In this document: positions 1 to 12,200 of the stretch, piece after piece
Position numbering within the stretch: the first letter of the stretch is position 1
Layout: each line of letters starts with the position of its first letter
Origin: Sialis fuliginosa
Taxonomy: Eukaryota; Arthropoda; Insecta; Megaloptera; Sialidae
Assembly: GCA_961205875.1 (NCBI GenBank)
Contig: OY540813.1
Coordinates: forward strand, 35,249,001-35,313,000
Length of the DNA: 64,000 nt
Direction of reading: 5' to 3'
Program-made: the position numbers and the translations under genes
The notes under the pieces: generated by a model
What the model saw: only the letters and a program-made list of their open reading frames with translations
The model's database searches: none
What the model was told of the DNA's origin: nothing

Positions 1-297
1 ATATTTTTTATCTTCAAAACTATTGATTTTAAAAAAAAGTTTATGAGACAAAAAATGTTCATTTTAATCCAATGAAGCTTACATAATTTTTTCAGATTTT
101 TAAATGCAGATTTAGATTTATTAAACAAAAAAATGTGTGTACCTATTGAAGGACCGCATAAAAAAATATCATGTATATAGATGTTTTTTCTCAGAAAAAT
201 GTAAAGAATTTAATAAAATCATTTTTAGCCACTAGAACGTCGATTGGTCGGTTAGTGTCATTTCTAAGCGAGCTAGACTCGATAATCCGCTCGCCTA
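1..297. other. AT-rich sequence, no gene seen
   Basis: No credible coding region, RNA gene or clear repeat boundary is visible here. Confidence 0.5.
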
Positions 298-1036
298 CTA
301 GTATTGACTTGCAAATTGGATGATTACTAAAATATTTTTAACCCGCTTACAAAAAACGGTGCGTATGTATGCATTGTAATAATCGAATAAAAATTATGGA
401 TATTATTCTTAGGTTTAATCTTAATATAATATTATACAGTTTACATTTTTAATTTTGAATATTTCAAATCAAATTCCATAATGAAATATACAAAATATTA
501 AAAAATAGATGTTAACAAAATATAGCTATTTGAAATAAAAAATTATAGTTTTAAATTGTTCATATATTTTCCTATTGCTTGGTATGGTAACACTTAGCAC
601 AAATTCTGTCCGTTCGACCGGTAGATTTTTAAAACGTCAGTGTATCCAATATTATCGTTTATCGAGTACGATCTTTATAATTTAGTAATAGTATACATCT
701 GTTCTTGATATAATACATGTCTAATCAGATATATTTACTGGGAATTTTTAGTAAGATGTGAAAAAGTCGAGTTGTAGCGAATACAAACACGTATGTAAGG
801 GTATTAATGGTAGCTAGCATTGAAACTAAATCACTAATTACTATATTATTGATTTCAACGTATAATACTGTTTATAGTGATCAACCTAGAACTAATATTT
901 AAACATTGTATTTAATATATATTTTTTAAATCAATAGAATGTATGCCGAATAAAGTCAATGACGAGCTCCAAAAAACGATTTCTATAAACGACTGTTTTC
1001 TCTACATGGTTCTGATGAATATATGACGTCAATTCA
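298..1036 (+). repeat. Orphan H1 upstream region, no H1 gene attached
   Basis: This stretch matches by eye the upstream regions of the H1 genes at 24622 and 56918. Shared landmarks include GTATTGACTT, the GCTTACAAAAAACGGTGCG block, GGTATGGTAACA, AAAACGTCAGTGTATCCAAT, and CTACATGGTTCTGATGAA followed by ATGACGT. Similarity stops at the TGACGT block. Where a 5'UTR and H1 start should follow, unrelated AT-rich sequence begins. It is a truncated duplicate of an H1 promoter region. Confidence 0.8.
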
Positions 1037-1947
1037 AAAATAAAAATACATCCACATATTATACGCTCATATATCTTCAAAAAATGCAAGAATTTATAAT
1101 TAAATTTATTTAATAATCGGATTTTCATATATTTATGTTATACTATATTTGTTATACACAAAATTAAAAATATACTTATTGTATTATTTTTGAGCATAAG
1201 ATATCATTGATTTAATTTTAACTAGTATTTAGAATTCAAAAAATAATTATAAAAATCCACAACATTATAAATATTATTGAAAAATCCATTTTACAATAAC
1301 ATAAAGTAATTTTTTTAAACAATTCCCTGATGACATAGAGTCTATGTCAGAAAACTGGCATTATCACAAGGTGGCCAGTATTTTCCAGTAATTTCCCTGA
1401 CTTCTCGGTTTTTTTACGTTTTTATTTTTTAAAGCATATTTTACACGTTATACTGATATGATAAGAAAGGAAGAATACGGAACTCTAAGAACGAAAAATT
1501 CATAAATTGTTTAGGGTTCATCTCTAGACTATGCATTCCGCCGCAGTCACACCAATTTATTTGTATAATACACGATTTCCACTGTGAAGTGTATATGCAT
1601 ACTCTCTTTGACCAACTTCATCCTGTTAATTTGCATACTAAAGCTTTACCCTCAACGCGACTAAAGATGTATTAATTAGAAATTATTCATATCATATTAT
1701 TGTAATGTTCTGTCGGAATAAAATTTACGAAATCACAATTAACATAACAGAACTTGTGTGACATGTGCATAACAATTAGAGCAATTCATCTCATACTGAT
1801 TTATGGTAATCGAGTGTATTCAATAAAATATTGTTAATTGAATAGTATTAAACTTTTATTATCACGTATGTCCAGTTGCATTAATTGTAAATTCTTAATA
1901 TAATTTACATATAGTGTAGAAGTATAACTCTTATTTGATATAAATTT
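1037..1947. other. Gene-free spacer left of H2A
   Basis: No gene is visible. Bases about 1060-1310 match about 33100-33360 in inverted orientation, so the same spacer exists twice in opposite orientations. A small ORF on the minus strand at 931-1128 lies in this repeated sequence and has no recognisable domain. Confidence 0.6.
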
Positions 1948-1963
1948 GGTCCCTGATGGGACC
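1948..1963 (-). terminator. Histone 3' stem-loop of H2A (unit A)
   Basis: On the minus strand this reads GGTCCC-ATCA-GGGACC, a perfect 6-bp stem with a 4-nt loop, 18 nt past the stop. A purine-rich CAAATAAGAG element follows. This is the SLBP/U7-type processing signal of replication-dependent histone mRNAs. Confidence 0.93.
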
Positions 1964-1981
1964 GTTTGTTGTGATTATGAT

Positions 1982-2647
<666 letters not shown>

Positions 2648-3019
2648 ATGCCACCAAAAGTAAGCGGTAAAGCCGCCAAAAAGGCTGGTAAAGCTCAGAA
2701 AAACATCACAAAAACCGACAAGAAAAAGAAACGTAAGCGTAAGGAAAGTTACGCCATCTACATCTACAAAGTGTTGAAACAAGTACATCCCGACACTGGT
2801 GTCTCAAGCAAAGCCATGAGCATCATGAACAGCTTTGTCAACGACATTTTCGAACGGATTGCGGCCGAATCTTCTCGTCTCGCTCACTACAACAAGCGTT
2901 CTACAATCACCAGTCGGGAGATTCAAACTGCCGTCAGACTGTTATTGCCCGGTGAACTCGCGAAACACGCCGTCAGTGAAGGAACCAAGGCCGTCACTAA
3001 ATATACAAGTTCGAAATAA
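2648..3019 (+). CDS. H2B: Histone H2B, unit A
   Basis: Partner of H2A in the nucleosome octamer. The 123-residue product starts [15 protein letters not shown] and has a [10 protein letters not shown] basic stretch (about residues 27-36). The histone fold follows from [14 protein letters not shown], and the end is AVTKYTSSK, with the conserved ubiquitinated lysine in that C-terminal region. The protein is identical to the copies at 28560 and 42138. It is intronless, starts shortly after a TATA box, and is followed by a perfect stem-loop. The transcript points towards H4, unlike units B and C where H2B points back towards H1. Confidence 0.98.
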   Translation: MPPKVSGKAAKKAGKAQKNITKTDKKKKRKRKESYAIYIYKVLKQVHPDTGVSSKAMSIMNSFVNDIFERIAAESSRLAHYNKRSTITSREIQTAVRLLLPGELAKHAVSEGTKAVTKYTSSK

Positions 3020-3049
3020 AATTTTACTACATACATCAGGCTTCAGAAC

Positions 3050-3065
3050 GGCTCTTTATAGAGCC
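3050..3065 (+). terminator. Histone 3' stem-loop of H2B (unit A)
   Basis: GGCTCT-TTAT-AGAGCC is a perfect 6-bp stem with a 4-nt loop. AAAAATGAG follows about 13 nt later as a likely U7-binding downstream element. Confidence 0.93.
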
Positions 3066-3397
3066 AAATTTATATCAAAAATGAGTTACAATTAACAATG
3101 GTTTAATGAATTTGTATTGTATTTTTCCTGATAATACAGTGCGTTCACGATGAAAGGAAAAATTCTTTATTGAAGTCATAATAAAAAATATCAGTAACTT
3201 AATTACCCGGCCGCTAGCAGTTTACATAATTTGAGCCAAAAGTTTTCATTATACAGAAAAGTTAGCGATGAATAAAATAAAAAAACCAGTCACCTAAATT
3301 ACTACATTTAAAGTATAAAAACAACGAAAATGCATTTATTATTACCATTATTATTATACACATAGTCCAGTACATTTTAGACGAAAAATAACTGTGT
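3066..3397. other. H2B downstream flank
   Basis: No gene. The block around 3150-3350, with ATTACCCGGCCGCTA, recurs at 13790-13990 and in degraded form at 18320-18420, so it marks former H2B 3' flanks elsewhere. Confidence 0.7.
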
Positions 3398-4529
3398 CTG
3401 GGGAATAATTCGCAATAAGCTGAATTTTTATATACACCTTCATTTTGTCTTTATAAATAAGGTACCAAAAGTCCCCAACAATCCCATGCGAGCATACTTT
3501 TTTACAGCCCACAAAAGGTGCTAACAATTAGTTTTATGTAAATATCTCTGTATCTATTGGTTCTATGACTAAAATAGTTATTATCAAATATAAAGTTTAG
3601 AAAATTACCTACAATAAAGATCTTACAACTTTTTTCTTACAAGTAATCGTTTTCGCTTATTAAGAGGGTATTCTATATTATTTTATCAATAAACAGGGTT
3701 TCAAAAATATGTGTTCAAAACCCTATACCTCAATTCCAAAAATTGACGGAGTTACAGCGATTTGAAGATGATGCGTAACATTAAATAGCCAGCTATGTAT
3801 AAACATTGAACGCGTTTTTCTCGAAACTAAAAACTGAAAATGGTTGCCATAATATCACAAGATCTACTGAACCAATTGACTCAAAATTTGCTGTTCACCT
3901 TCAGTACACATGTTATTTACCACTGTTAGCAGAATTGAGTCAAAAACATTTTTTTTTATTGTATAGATAGCGAAAGATTTAGTTAGTTAGGCTATAGCGG
4001 GTTGCAAAAAAAAATAATAATTAAAATAAAAAAATGGCGGCATTTTGAAAAGTGACTATTCATTTTATACACAGAAAATTTGAAGTCAATCGGTTTAGTA
4101 GATCTTGTGATATTATGGCAGCCATTTTCAGTTCAAATCGCTGTAACTCCGTCAGTTTTTGGAATTGAGGTATAGGGTTTTGAACACATATTTTTGAAAC
4201 CCTGTTTATTGATAAAATGCAAAAAAAAAATATATTTTTACATTTTTAGACTAGAATACCCTCTTAATAAGCGAAAACGATTACTTGTACGAAAAAAGTT
4301 GTAAGATCTTTATTGTAGGTAATTTTCTAAACTTTATATTTGATAATAACTATTTTAGTCATAGAACCAATAGATACAGAGATATTTACATAAAACTAAT
4401 TGTTAGCACCTTTTGTGGGCTGTAAAAAAGTATGCTCGCATGGGATTGTTGGGGACTTTTGGTACCTTATTTATAAAGACAAAATGAAGGTGTATATAAA
4501 AATTCAGCTTATTGCGAATTTTTCCCCAG
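3398..4529. mobile_element. Foldback element, 1.13 kb, CTGGGG termini
   Basis: Two long inverted arms (about 3398-3900 and 4080-4529) face each other across a spacer of about 180 bp. The ends read CTGGGGAATAATTCGC and its inverted counterpart GCGAATTTTTCCCCAG. No transposase is encoded, so it is a non-autonomous foldback or large MITE. No clear target-site duplication was seen, and the superfamily is unknown. Confidence 0.85.
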
Positions 4530-4535
4530 TAAAAA

Positions 4536-5045
4536 GCTAATGTTCCTGGACTAACAATAACTATAACCAGTCACAGAAAGTCATATATCATCAGAACCAT
4601 GTAGAGAAAACAACCGTTTCTAGAAATCGTTTTTTGGATCTCATCGTTGGCCCTAACTCGACATACTTTTTATTATTCTAAATGCAAATTATAAGATATA
4701 ATGTTTAAAAATAAGTAACAGTTTGAAGACTATATTCAGTTTTACATATTAAAATAAATTAAACATGAATTAGTAGTATAGTTTGATCGTAAGTTAACCA
4801 TAAAACACTCATATACGTGTTTGTGTTCGTTACAACTTGAGTTTTTCACATTTTACTAAAATATCCCAGTAAATACAGTCGATTAGACATATGTTATATA
4901 AAGAACAAGTGTATACTATTACTAAATTATAAAAATTGTATTTGATATACAATGAGATTAGATACACTGACGTTTTAAAAATCGACTGGTCGAACGGACA
5001 GAATCTGTGCTGAATGGCAAGTAATGGGGAAATGTATGGCACAAT
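4536..5045 (-). repeat. H1 upstream-region relic, unit A
   Basis: Read on the minus strand, this matches the H1 upstream region from GGTAACA-like sequence through AAAACGTCAGTGTATC, ACTGGGATATTTTAG and CATGGTTCTGATGA to TGACTTTCTGTGACTGGTT. No H1 coding sequence or 3'UTR follows; the foldback element lies next to it. It corresponds to the H1 ghosts at 26620-27262 and 41000-41610 but lacks their 3'UTR part. Confidence 0.78.
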
Positions 5046-5393
5046 TAAAATAATTAGTTTTTTTTAAATATTATTTTATCGTTTAAAAAATATTATATAA
5101 TATATTACTATCTGTAAATTAATAATTTATACATTTTTAACGATCATTAATTTTTTTTATATATGTACAAGATATATTTATGTTACTCCTATATGTAATG
5201 TTATTATTTATTTATCCACAGACCATCTGATGTATAAATTTTATCACTTATTTCAGTGTTTTCCAAAGTTTATGTTACTACGCCTCTCTATAAAAAATGT
5301 AATAATACAAAAAATTAATTGTTTGATGATAATTTATAATAATTAAATAATCAAATAACGTATTAATAATTAACTCTCTTTTGATTTATGTTT
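5046..5393. other. AT-rich spacer with a hAT terminus relic
   Basis: No gene. A hAT-like end, CAGTGTTTTCCAAAG, starts at 5254 and matches the ends at 27710 and 34735 (inverted). Only about 45 bp of that element remains here. Confidence 0.6.
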
Positions 5394-5410
5394 GGCCCTT
5401 AAATAGGGCC
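5394..5410 (-). terminator. Histone 3' stem-loop of H4 (unit A), 17 nt
   Basis: Minus-strand GGCCCT-ATTTA-AGGGCC has a 6-bp stem and a 5-nt loop, one longer than the canonical loop. An AAAAGAGAG element follows. Confidence 0.9.
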
Positions 5411-5457
5411 GTTTGTCAGTCATATATAATTCAATTCAGTTTGTACATAGTACGTGT

Positions 5458-6443
<986 letters not shown>

Positions 6444-6463
6444 ATTACTACTCGACTAACAAC

Positions 6464-6480
6464 GGTCCTACTTAAGGGCC
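6464..6480 (+). terminator. Histone 3' stem-loop of H3 (unit A), 17 nt
   Basis: GGTCCT-ACTTA-AGGGCC has a 6-bp stem with one T-G wobble pair and a 5-nt loop. AAAAAAGAG follows. Confidence 0.9.
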
Positions 6481-7400
6481 AAAATTTTATCAAAAAAGAG
6501 TAGTTTAAACATAATACTATTTACAAGCTTATGAAATACATTATTTAATCACTTATAACATAATAAATTATAGGTATAAAATAATATTGTTAAAAATAAA
6601 TTTATTTAGTGTGTATTATTCAATTCTAAAATTATTATAGTATTATTGGCTACCTGAAACTAACTTTAATTTTTAATATTCTTCAAAATTTTACGCTTTT
6701 TTCTAGACTAACCGCTACTTTTAACTGACCTTTTTATTTGATTTATTTTTTGCGTAAAAAGTTCACATCTTGATAAATTGACGCCTAAATGGTAAGAAAC
6801 AATAAGAAAGAACACATTTTTCATTATAACATATTGTTTTTAAAATCACTTTTACATTTAACAACTCCAAGCAATGAACTAAAAATTATCTATATCAATT
6901 GTGTGTAAAAATAAACATACAAACTAGCTTCATTTCTTTGTTTATATCTGCCTATATTAATAAAGTCACAGTATACAACAGTATAGCTTAAATAGCCTTC
7001 CGAAATTTGTAACGCCCGTTAAAGGTACTTGTGAGTATTTTACAAATCTAATAATAATAATAATAAATTCTCCTTTTAACATGGTGAAGTTATAAAAAGT
7101 CAGTTCCTTTTCAGGTGTTATTTCATATTATTAATTTATATTAATATCAAAAATACTGTTTTGATTGGTATAAACTTGTAAAATCCATTCCATGGACTCG
7201 CCCCTATTTAATTTATAAAGTTTAACGGTATGAATTTTATTTCACAATTATACAATTTAGTTCTGTATTCATATGAAAGTGGCATTTAAATCAGGATACT
7301 TTTTAAATAATAAATTATATACAATTCAATGTTATTTAGTATATCTGCGATTGAAAAAAAATTCCATATGTACTCTAACGTTAATATTTAATTAAGTTCT
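6481..7400. other. H3-H1 spacer, conserved between units
   Basis: No gene. Large parts recur downstream of H3 at 36277-37190 (unit C), 59640-60590 (unit D) and, more diverged, 19740-20640 (unit B). It is useful as a marker of the H3 3' flank. Confidence 0.75.
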
Positions 7401-8022
7401 TGGTGATAGATATTTGAAATAAAAAATAATAGTTTTTAATTATTCTATGTATTTCTTCATTGCTTGGTATGGTAACATTTAACAGATTCTATCTGTTCGA
7501 GCAGTCGATTTTTAAAACGTCAGTGTATCCAATCTTCTCATATATCGACTACTGTATTTATAATTTAGTAATAGTATATATCTGTTCTTGATACAATACA
7601 TGTCTAATCGATCATATTTACTGGGATTTTTTAGTAAGATGTGAAAAACTTGAGTTGTGGCGAACACAAACACGTATGTAAGGGATTTACCGTTAACTTA
7701 CAATCAAACTATACTACAAATTCATGTTTAATTCATTTTCATATGTAAAACTGAATATAGTCTTCAAATTGTTACTAATTTTTAAACATTATATTTTATA
7801 ATTTGCATTTAGAATAATAAAAAGTATGCCGAGTTAAGGCAACGATGAGCTCCAGAATCGATCTCTAAAAACGGTCATTTTCACTACACGGTTCTGATGA
7901 ACGCATGACGTTACATGACTGGTCCGACATGTTGTCATTATACATACATATGTTTACAATTTGTATGTGAATACATTCGTTTTATATTTATCAATTTCGT
8001 TCGTTGAACAATCTCGTTACTA
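7401..8022 (+). promoter_or_regulatory. H1 upstream region, unit A
   Basis: About 600 bp conserved among H1 copies. Blocks include GCTTGGTATGGTAACA, TTTAAAACGTCAGTGTATCC, ACTGGGATTTTTTAGTAAG, GTATGCCGAGTTAAGGC and GGTTCTGATGAACGCATGAC followed by GTTACATGACTGGTCC. The TGACGT core is CRE-like. Function as a promoter is inferred from position and conservation. Confidence 0.7.
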
Positions 8023-8613
8023 ATGGCTGAAACAGATCAATTATCTGCTGATGCGGCTGTTGCCGTTGCTGCAGCTACGACTCCTAAGAAAGTGAAAAAG
8101 AGTGGCGCCGCCAAGAAACCGACGCATCCAAAAACATCTGACATGGTGAATAACGCGATTAAGGATCTTAAAGAACGTGGAGGTTCTTCACTTCAGGCTG
8201 TTAAAAAATACATCGCCGCTAATTACAAAGTTGATGCTGAAAAACTTGCACCTTTTATAAGAAAATACTTGAAAGCCGCGGTCACCAGCGGTGCTCTTGT
8301 GCAGACAAAGGGCAAAGGAGCGTCCGGGTCATTCAAATTAGCCGTCGCATCTTCGAAATATACTAGCAGTGCTGCTTCTAAAAAACCCAAAGCCAAACGT
8401 GCTGCTTCTAGCTCAACTGTAACTAAGAAGCCAGTGAAGAAAAGTCCAGTAGCAAAAACAACAGTAGCGAAGAAACCTGTAACACCAAAGAATAAGAACG
8501 CAAGGACTCCAAAGGCAAAGAAAGTTACAAAAGGTCCGACCAAAAAACCTAAAACACCAAAACCAAAAAAAATTGCCGCAACAAAAAGCTCAAAGTCACC
8601 TAAAAGGAAGTAA
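8023..8613 (+). CDS. H1: Linker histone H1, unit A (shortest copy)
   Basis: Binds linker DNA and the nucleosome dyad. It has 196 residues: an Ala-rich acidic N-tail ([12 protein letters not shown]), then the H15 winged-helix domain at about 34-112 ([20 protein letters not shown] through [11 protein letters not shown]), and a Lys/Ala/Pro tail with KTPK, SPK-type motifs. The tail is 16-25 residues shorter than in the other three copies and differs in sequence, while the globular domain is nearly unchanged. It is co-oriented with H3, 1.6 kb downstream of it. Its stem-loop carries a mismatch. Confidence 0.96.
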   Translation: MAETDQLSADAAVAVAAATTPKKVKKSGAAKKPTHPKTSDMVNNAIKDLKERGGSSLQAVKKYIAANYKVDAEKLAPFIRKYLKAAVTSGALVQTKGKGASGSFKLAVASSKYTSSAASKKPKAKRAASSSTVTKKPVKKSPVAKTTVAKKPVTPKNKNARTPKAKKVTKGPTKKPKTPKPKKIAATKSSKSPKRK

Positions 8614-8655
8614 ATATGTTATGTAACGCATTGTTAATGTAACAATGAAATTAAA

Positions 8656-8671
8656 TTGCCCATCTGGGCTA
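8656..8671 (+). terminator. Histone 3' stem-loop of H1 (unit A), imperfect
   Basis: TTGCCC-ATCT-GGGCTA has a T-T mismatch at the second pair; the other H1 copies have TAGCCC there. AAAAGAG follows at 8685-8691. Confidence 0.82.
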
Positions 8672-8827
8672 CAATATCGTTTATAAAAGAGTTTTTACAG
8701 TAATTTCTATGGTTAAAATTTGTTTGACTGTTTTTTTGTCATTGTATCCCTGAAAATCTAAATAATTTTTGATTTTACTAATAAGTAATTTTTTTTTATG
8801 TTATCAGGTACAAAGAAGTATTTAAAT

Positions 8828-9132
8828 CAGGGCTTCGAACCGGAACTGAACCGAAAACCGTTATTTTTTGCCAGAACAGATCCGAAATAATAATATCGGT
8901 TTTTACGGTTCAGTACATGTTAAAATACGCGCGTTAACATAATCTTATTTCCCACTTCAATTGTCGTTCGGACTATCATACAAGTACCATAAAATATTTT
9001 AAATTATGGTAGAAAATTTTTTTTTAATACAAATAATTTTTTTTTTAATTAATCATCGGAGCTGAACCGAAAAAACCGTTATTTTTTGCGAAACGAAAAC
9101 CGAAAGGAAAAAAATAACGGTTCGAAGCCCTG
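8828..9132. mobile_element. hAT-type MITE, 305 bp
   Basis: Terminal inverted repeats are CAGGGCTTCGAACCG and CGGTTCGAAGCCCTG. An 8-bp target duplication ATTTAAAT flanks it exactly (8820-8827 and 9133-9140). The paralogous site around 61195 has a single uninterrupted copy. It encodes nothing, and the 8-bp TSD with CAGGG ends fits hAT. Confidence 0.93.
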
Positions 9133-9140
9133 ATTTAAAT

Positions 9141-9200
9141 AATTAAAATGGTCAAGTGCGTGTTGGGCACACACATGATAGGGTTCCGTATATATTATGA
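9141..9200 (+). repeat. 5' part of an insect GGGTTCCGTA repeat
   Basis: GGTCAAGTGCGTGTTGGGCA followed by GATAGGGTTCCGTA matches pieces at 25770-25880, 40790-40830 and 61215. It is cut by the Helitron-like element starting at 9201. The family is common in insect genomes; the class was not determined. Confidence 0.7.
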
Positions 9201-10153
9201 CTAGCTGCTACCCGCGACTTCGCTCGCGTGGATTTCGAAACCCTTCATATGTGACAGGGGGTAAAATATTAAATTTATCTTATTTTTAGTTTTCTTTAAT
9301 TATACAAAATCGTAAATGTGTCGGCTCCTATGCGAGATAGAGGGGTTTTTCCGCCCTAAAACCCCCGCCCCCGTGGTATTTTTCCCGTTGGATCGAATAA
9401 AACCACTTACAACCCTCATATGTAACGGGTCAAATATTAATTACTAAAAAAAATTAAAAATTTTCCTCCCCCTTGCAATTCCTTAGGGGTTGAATTTTCG
9501 AGATACGAAATAGCCTTAATCCGTCCTCGGGATGTAAGCCATCTCACTGCCAAATTTCATCAAAATCGGTAAAGCAGTTTAGTCGTGAACAGGTAACAAA
9601 TAGACAGACTGAGAGATACACTTTCGTATTTATAATATAAGTCGCGACTCCTATGTAAGATAAGGGGTTGTTTTGTCCCCCTAATAATCCCTCTTCCGTA
9701 ATATTTTTGCCCGCCAGATCGATTGTAATCAATTACAACTCTTCATATGTGACAGGGGGTAAAATATAAAATTTTTCTTATTTTTAGTTTTCTTTCATTA
9801 TACAAAATCGTAAATATCTCGGCTCCTATGCGAGATAGAGGGTTGTTTTGCCCCCTAAAACCTACGCCCCCGTGGTATTTTTCCCGCCGGATCGAATAAA
9901 ACCACTTACAACCCTTCATATGTATCGGGGGGTAAAATAATAATTACTAAAAAAAATTAAAAATTTTCCACCCCCTTGCAATTTCTTAGGGGTTGAATTT
10001 TTAAGATACGAAATAGCCTATGTCCGTCCTCGGGATGCAAGCTATCTCACTGCCAAATTTCATCAAAATCGGTAAAGCGGTTTAGCCGTGAAAAGGTAAC
10101 AAACAGAAAACAGACTGACAAACACACTTTCGCATTTATAATATTAGTATGGA
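9201..10153 (-). mobile_element. Inner short Helitron-like unit with its own 5' TC end
   Basis: On the minus strand a second plausible 5' end, TCCATACTAATATTATAAAT, begins at 10153 and is preceded by A. The same CTAG end as the long element closes it. It contains an internal tandem duplication: about 9240-9560 matches about 9730-10050. The tail resembles a very common insect repeat end (ATCAAAATCGG). Short ORFs here are not genes. Confidence 0.7.
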
Positions 10154-11393
10154 TATCGTAAAATGTCCAAATATTACTTTACTTAATATTTTATTAACTA
10201 ATTAAAATTTGAACAATAAAACTTAAATTTTTCGAAAAATTGTTCATTCGAAGAATTTTGATTCAAAAAATTGTGATTCGAAAAATTGTGTTTCGAAAAA
10301 TTTACACCAAACCTAATAATTAATTTCGATATTTTACCTTTCATAGAAGTGAAATGTTTCTTCATATTTAAATTTTCAATCAATATAGGCATTTCAAAAT
10401 ATTTAATTGTTAATATGTGTCAAAAATCATTTAATTGTTCGACAAAATATTTTAAAGAGACATAATCATAGTAACCTAAATTAATAAAATAAAATATTGA
10501 AACCGTAAATTATAAAATTCCGTATTCCATGGCTAGGTACTATGTTTTTATATACCTAAATTATAACATACCTGGTTAAATTATTTCTATATCGTCCCCT
10601 CCAAGGCAAAGTATCGTAAGATACACTTTTTGCGAAATTGAGTTATCGATTCTAAAAATCTCATATATAAGCGACAAAATTCTCTTTTCCGCTAAAAAAT
10701 CTGTTAAAACTTTTATCGTATTCATCCAGACAATGTATTCTAAGCACCGATATCTGTTTTATGAAATATCGTAACCAACAATAATATAGTATCGTAACCA
10801 GTGACGTAGCTAGCCCTGAGTGGATCCTGACTGGCCTATATGGTAGGTACTTTCCCGCGACGGAATAATATAGTGCTGTGACGGAGTGCTTTCTTATTTA
10901 TTCATTAGAGCTGGGCTTTTATCAATTTTAATTTTATTAATTTTAAGATATTTTAGAAAAATCGTACCTGTTAAAACTTTATTGCACAAACTAAATATGG
11001 TTTCTCTATGAGGTTTTTTCAATATATTTTTTACCCTCAATAACTCAATTTGGTTGATATTGAAGTATGATGTAGAACAGTGCTTCCTAAACTTTTCCTA
11101 CGACAGAACACTTCACAAATCCTGAAATTTTAATGGAACGTCTTGGTTATTTTGTAAGTAATATATAAAATAAGGAAAAAAGTAAATTTAAATCAGTCAA
11201 GCATGTTTGAACTTCTCGCAGCATTTAAAAACATTGAATATTAACTTTGATATTTTTTACGCTTAAACTGATAAGACATACGTTATATATCGTAGTACAG
11301 GTATTCCTCGACTTACAACCGAGATAGGTTTCTAAACATCGATCGTAAATAGAATAAGTTGTAAGTTAACACGTACAATATGTACATATTTTT

Positions 11394-12200
11394 ACTTCCA
11401 TGTTCCGAAGGAAATGGAAGTATTGTAATACCATCGAAAAATCGTGTCCGAGAAAATGACAAATTCTGATTGTACTAACTTCAAAACGTAAAGAAAAGTT
11501 AATTTCCGCATGGCGGCTGTGCGTGTGTCTGTGTGTCTGTGTGTCCGTGTGTCTGTGTGTCTGTGTGTCTGTCTGTCAGGATGTAGATTTTTTTTTCGTT
11601 CACGATAACTACTGTAAAAATGCTCCGATCTGAATTATTTTTGGGGAAAATATTTGTCTCAGTGAGTACTCCAGACTTATTGATTTTGGTGCTAATCGGA
11701 TAAGGGGTTTTGGAAATATTCGAAATTTTGTAACTTTTTTCGTCAAAAAAATGAATATTGCGAGTATTATCTCACTAATTTTGATAAGATTTGGTACATT
11801 TGCAGTTCAATTAAATCTAAGGGACATTTATTATTTGTACGTGCCTAAACAGCCATTAAAGGGATGAAAAACACACTTAAAATTTGAATTTTAAATACTA
11901 ATATGTCATTAATTCATGTTTCCTTGGAAACAAATGCAACTAAATTCAAATTGTCAAATTAGTTTTTCTACGAATGTGAATTATGTTTTTGACATTAGAA
12001 AACTAATATTTATATACAAATGGCAAAAAGAGCTGTAACCGTTGTAAGTATATATGTTTTTTTAATGTATTACGATATGTATATTCATAGTAGTAGGTTA
12101 TATAAATAAAATATTTAAAATTAAAAAATGTATATTTAAAAATTATTTAAAAAGATAGATAGAACATGGAAGTCATGTATGGTTCTCCATACCGATATTT
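11394..12200. mobile_element. Insertion specific to Helitron copy 1, about 0.8 kb
   Basis: Copies 2 and 3 read straight through this point (ACATATTTTTGCTTTGG). Here the sequence is split, with ACTTCCATGTTC near the left edge and GAACATGGAAGT near the right. ATATTT occurs at both junctions as a possible short duplication. It contains a GTGTGTCT microsatellite (about 11520-11570). No transposase; class unknown. Confidence 0.65.

Noticed and set aside
9544-9732. Repeated small minus-strand frames (9544, 14352, 49923; 10198, 15006, 50577) and plus-strand frames (12204, 16254, 51776)
   Set aside because: They recur because the Helitron-like element recurs; no domain, and they span the element's repeat-tail sequence.
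11520-11575. GTGTGTCT/GTCTGT runs as a possible CRISPR-like array
   Set aside because: Simple microsatellite without spacer structure, in a eukaryotic repeat.
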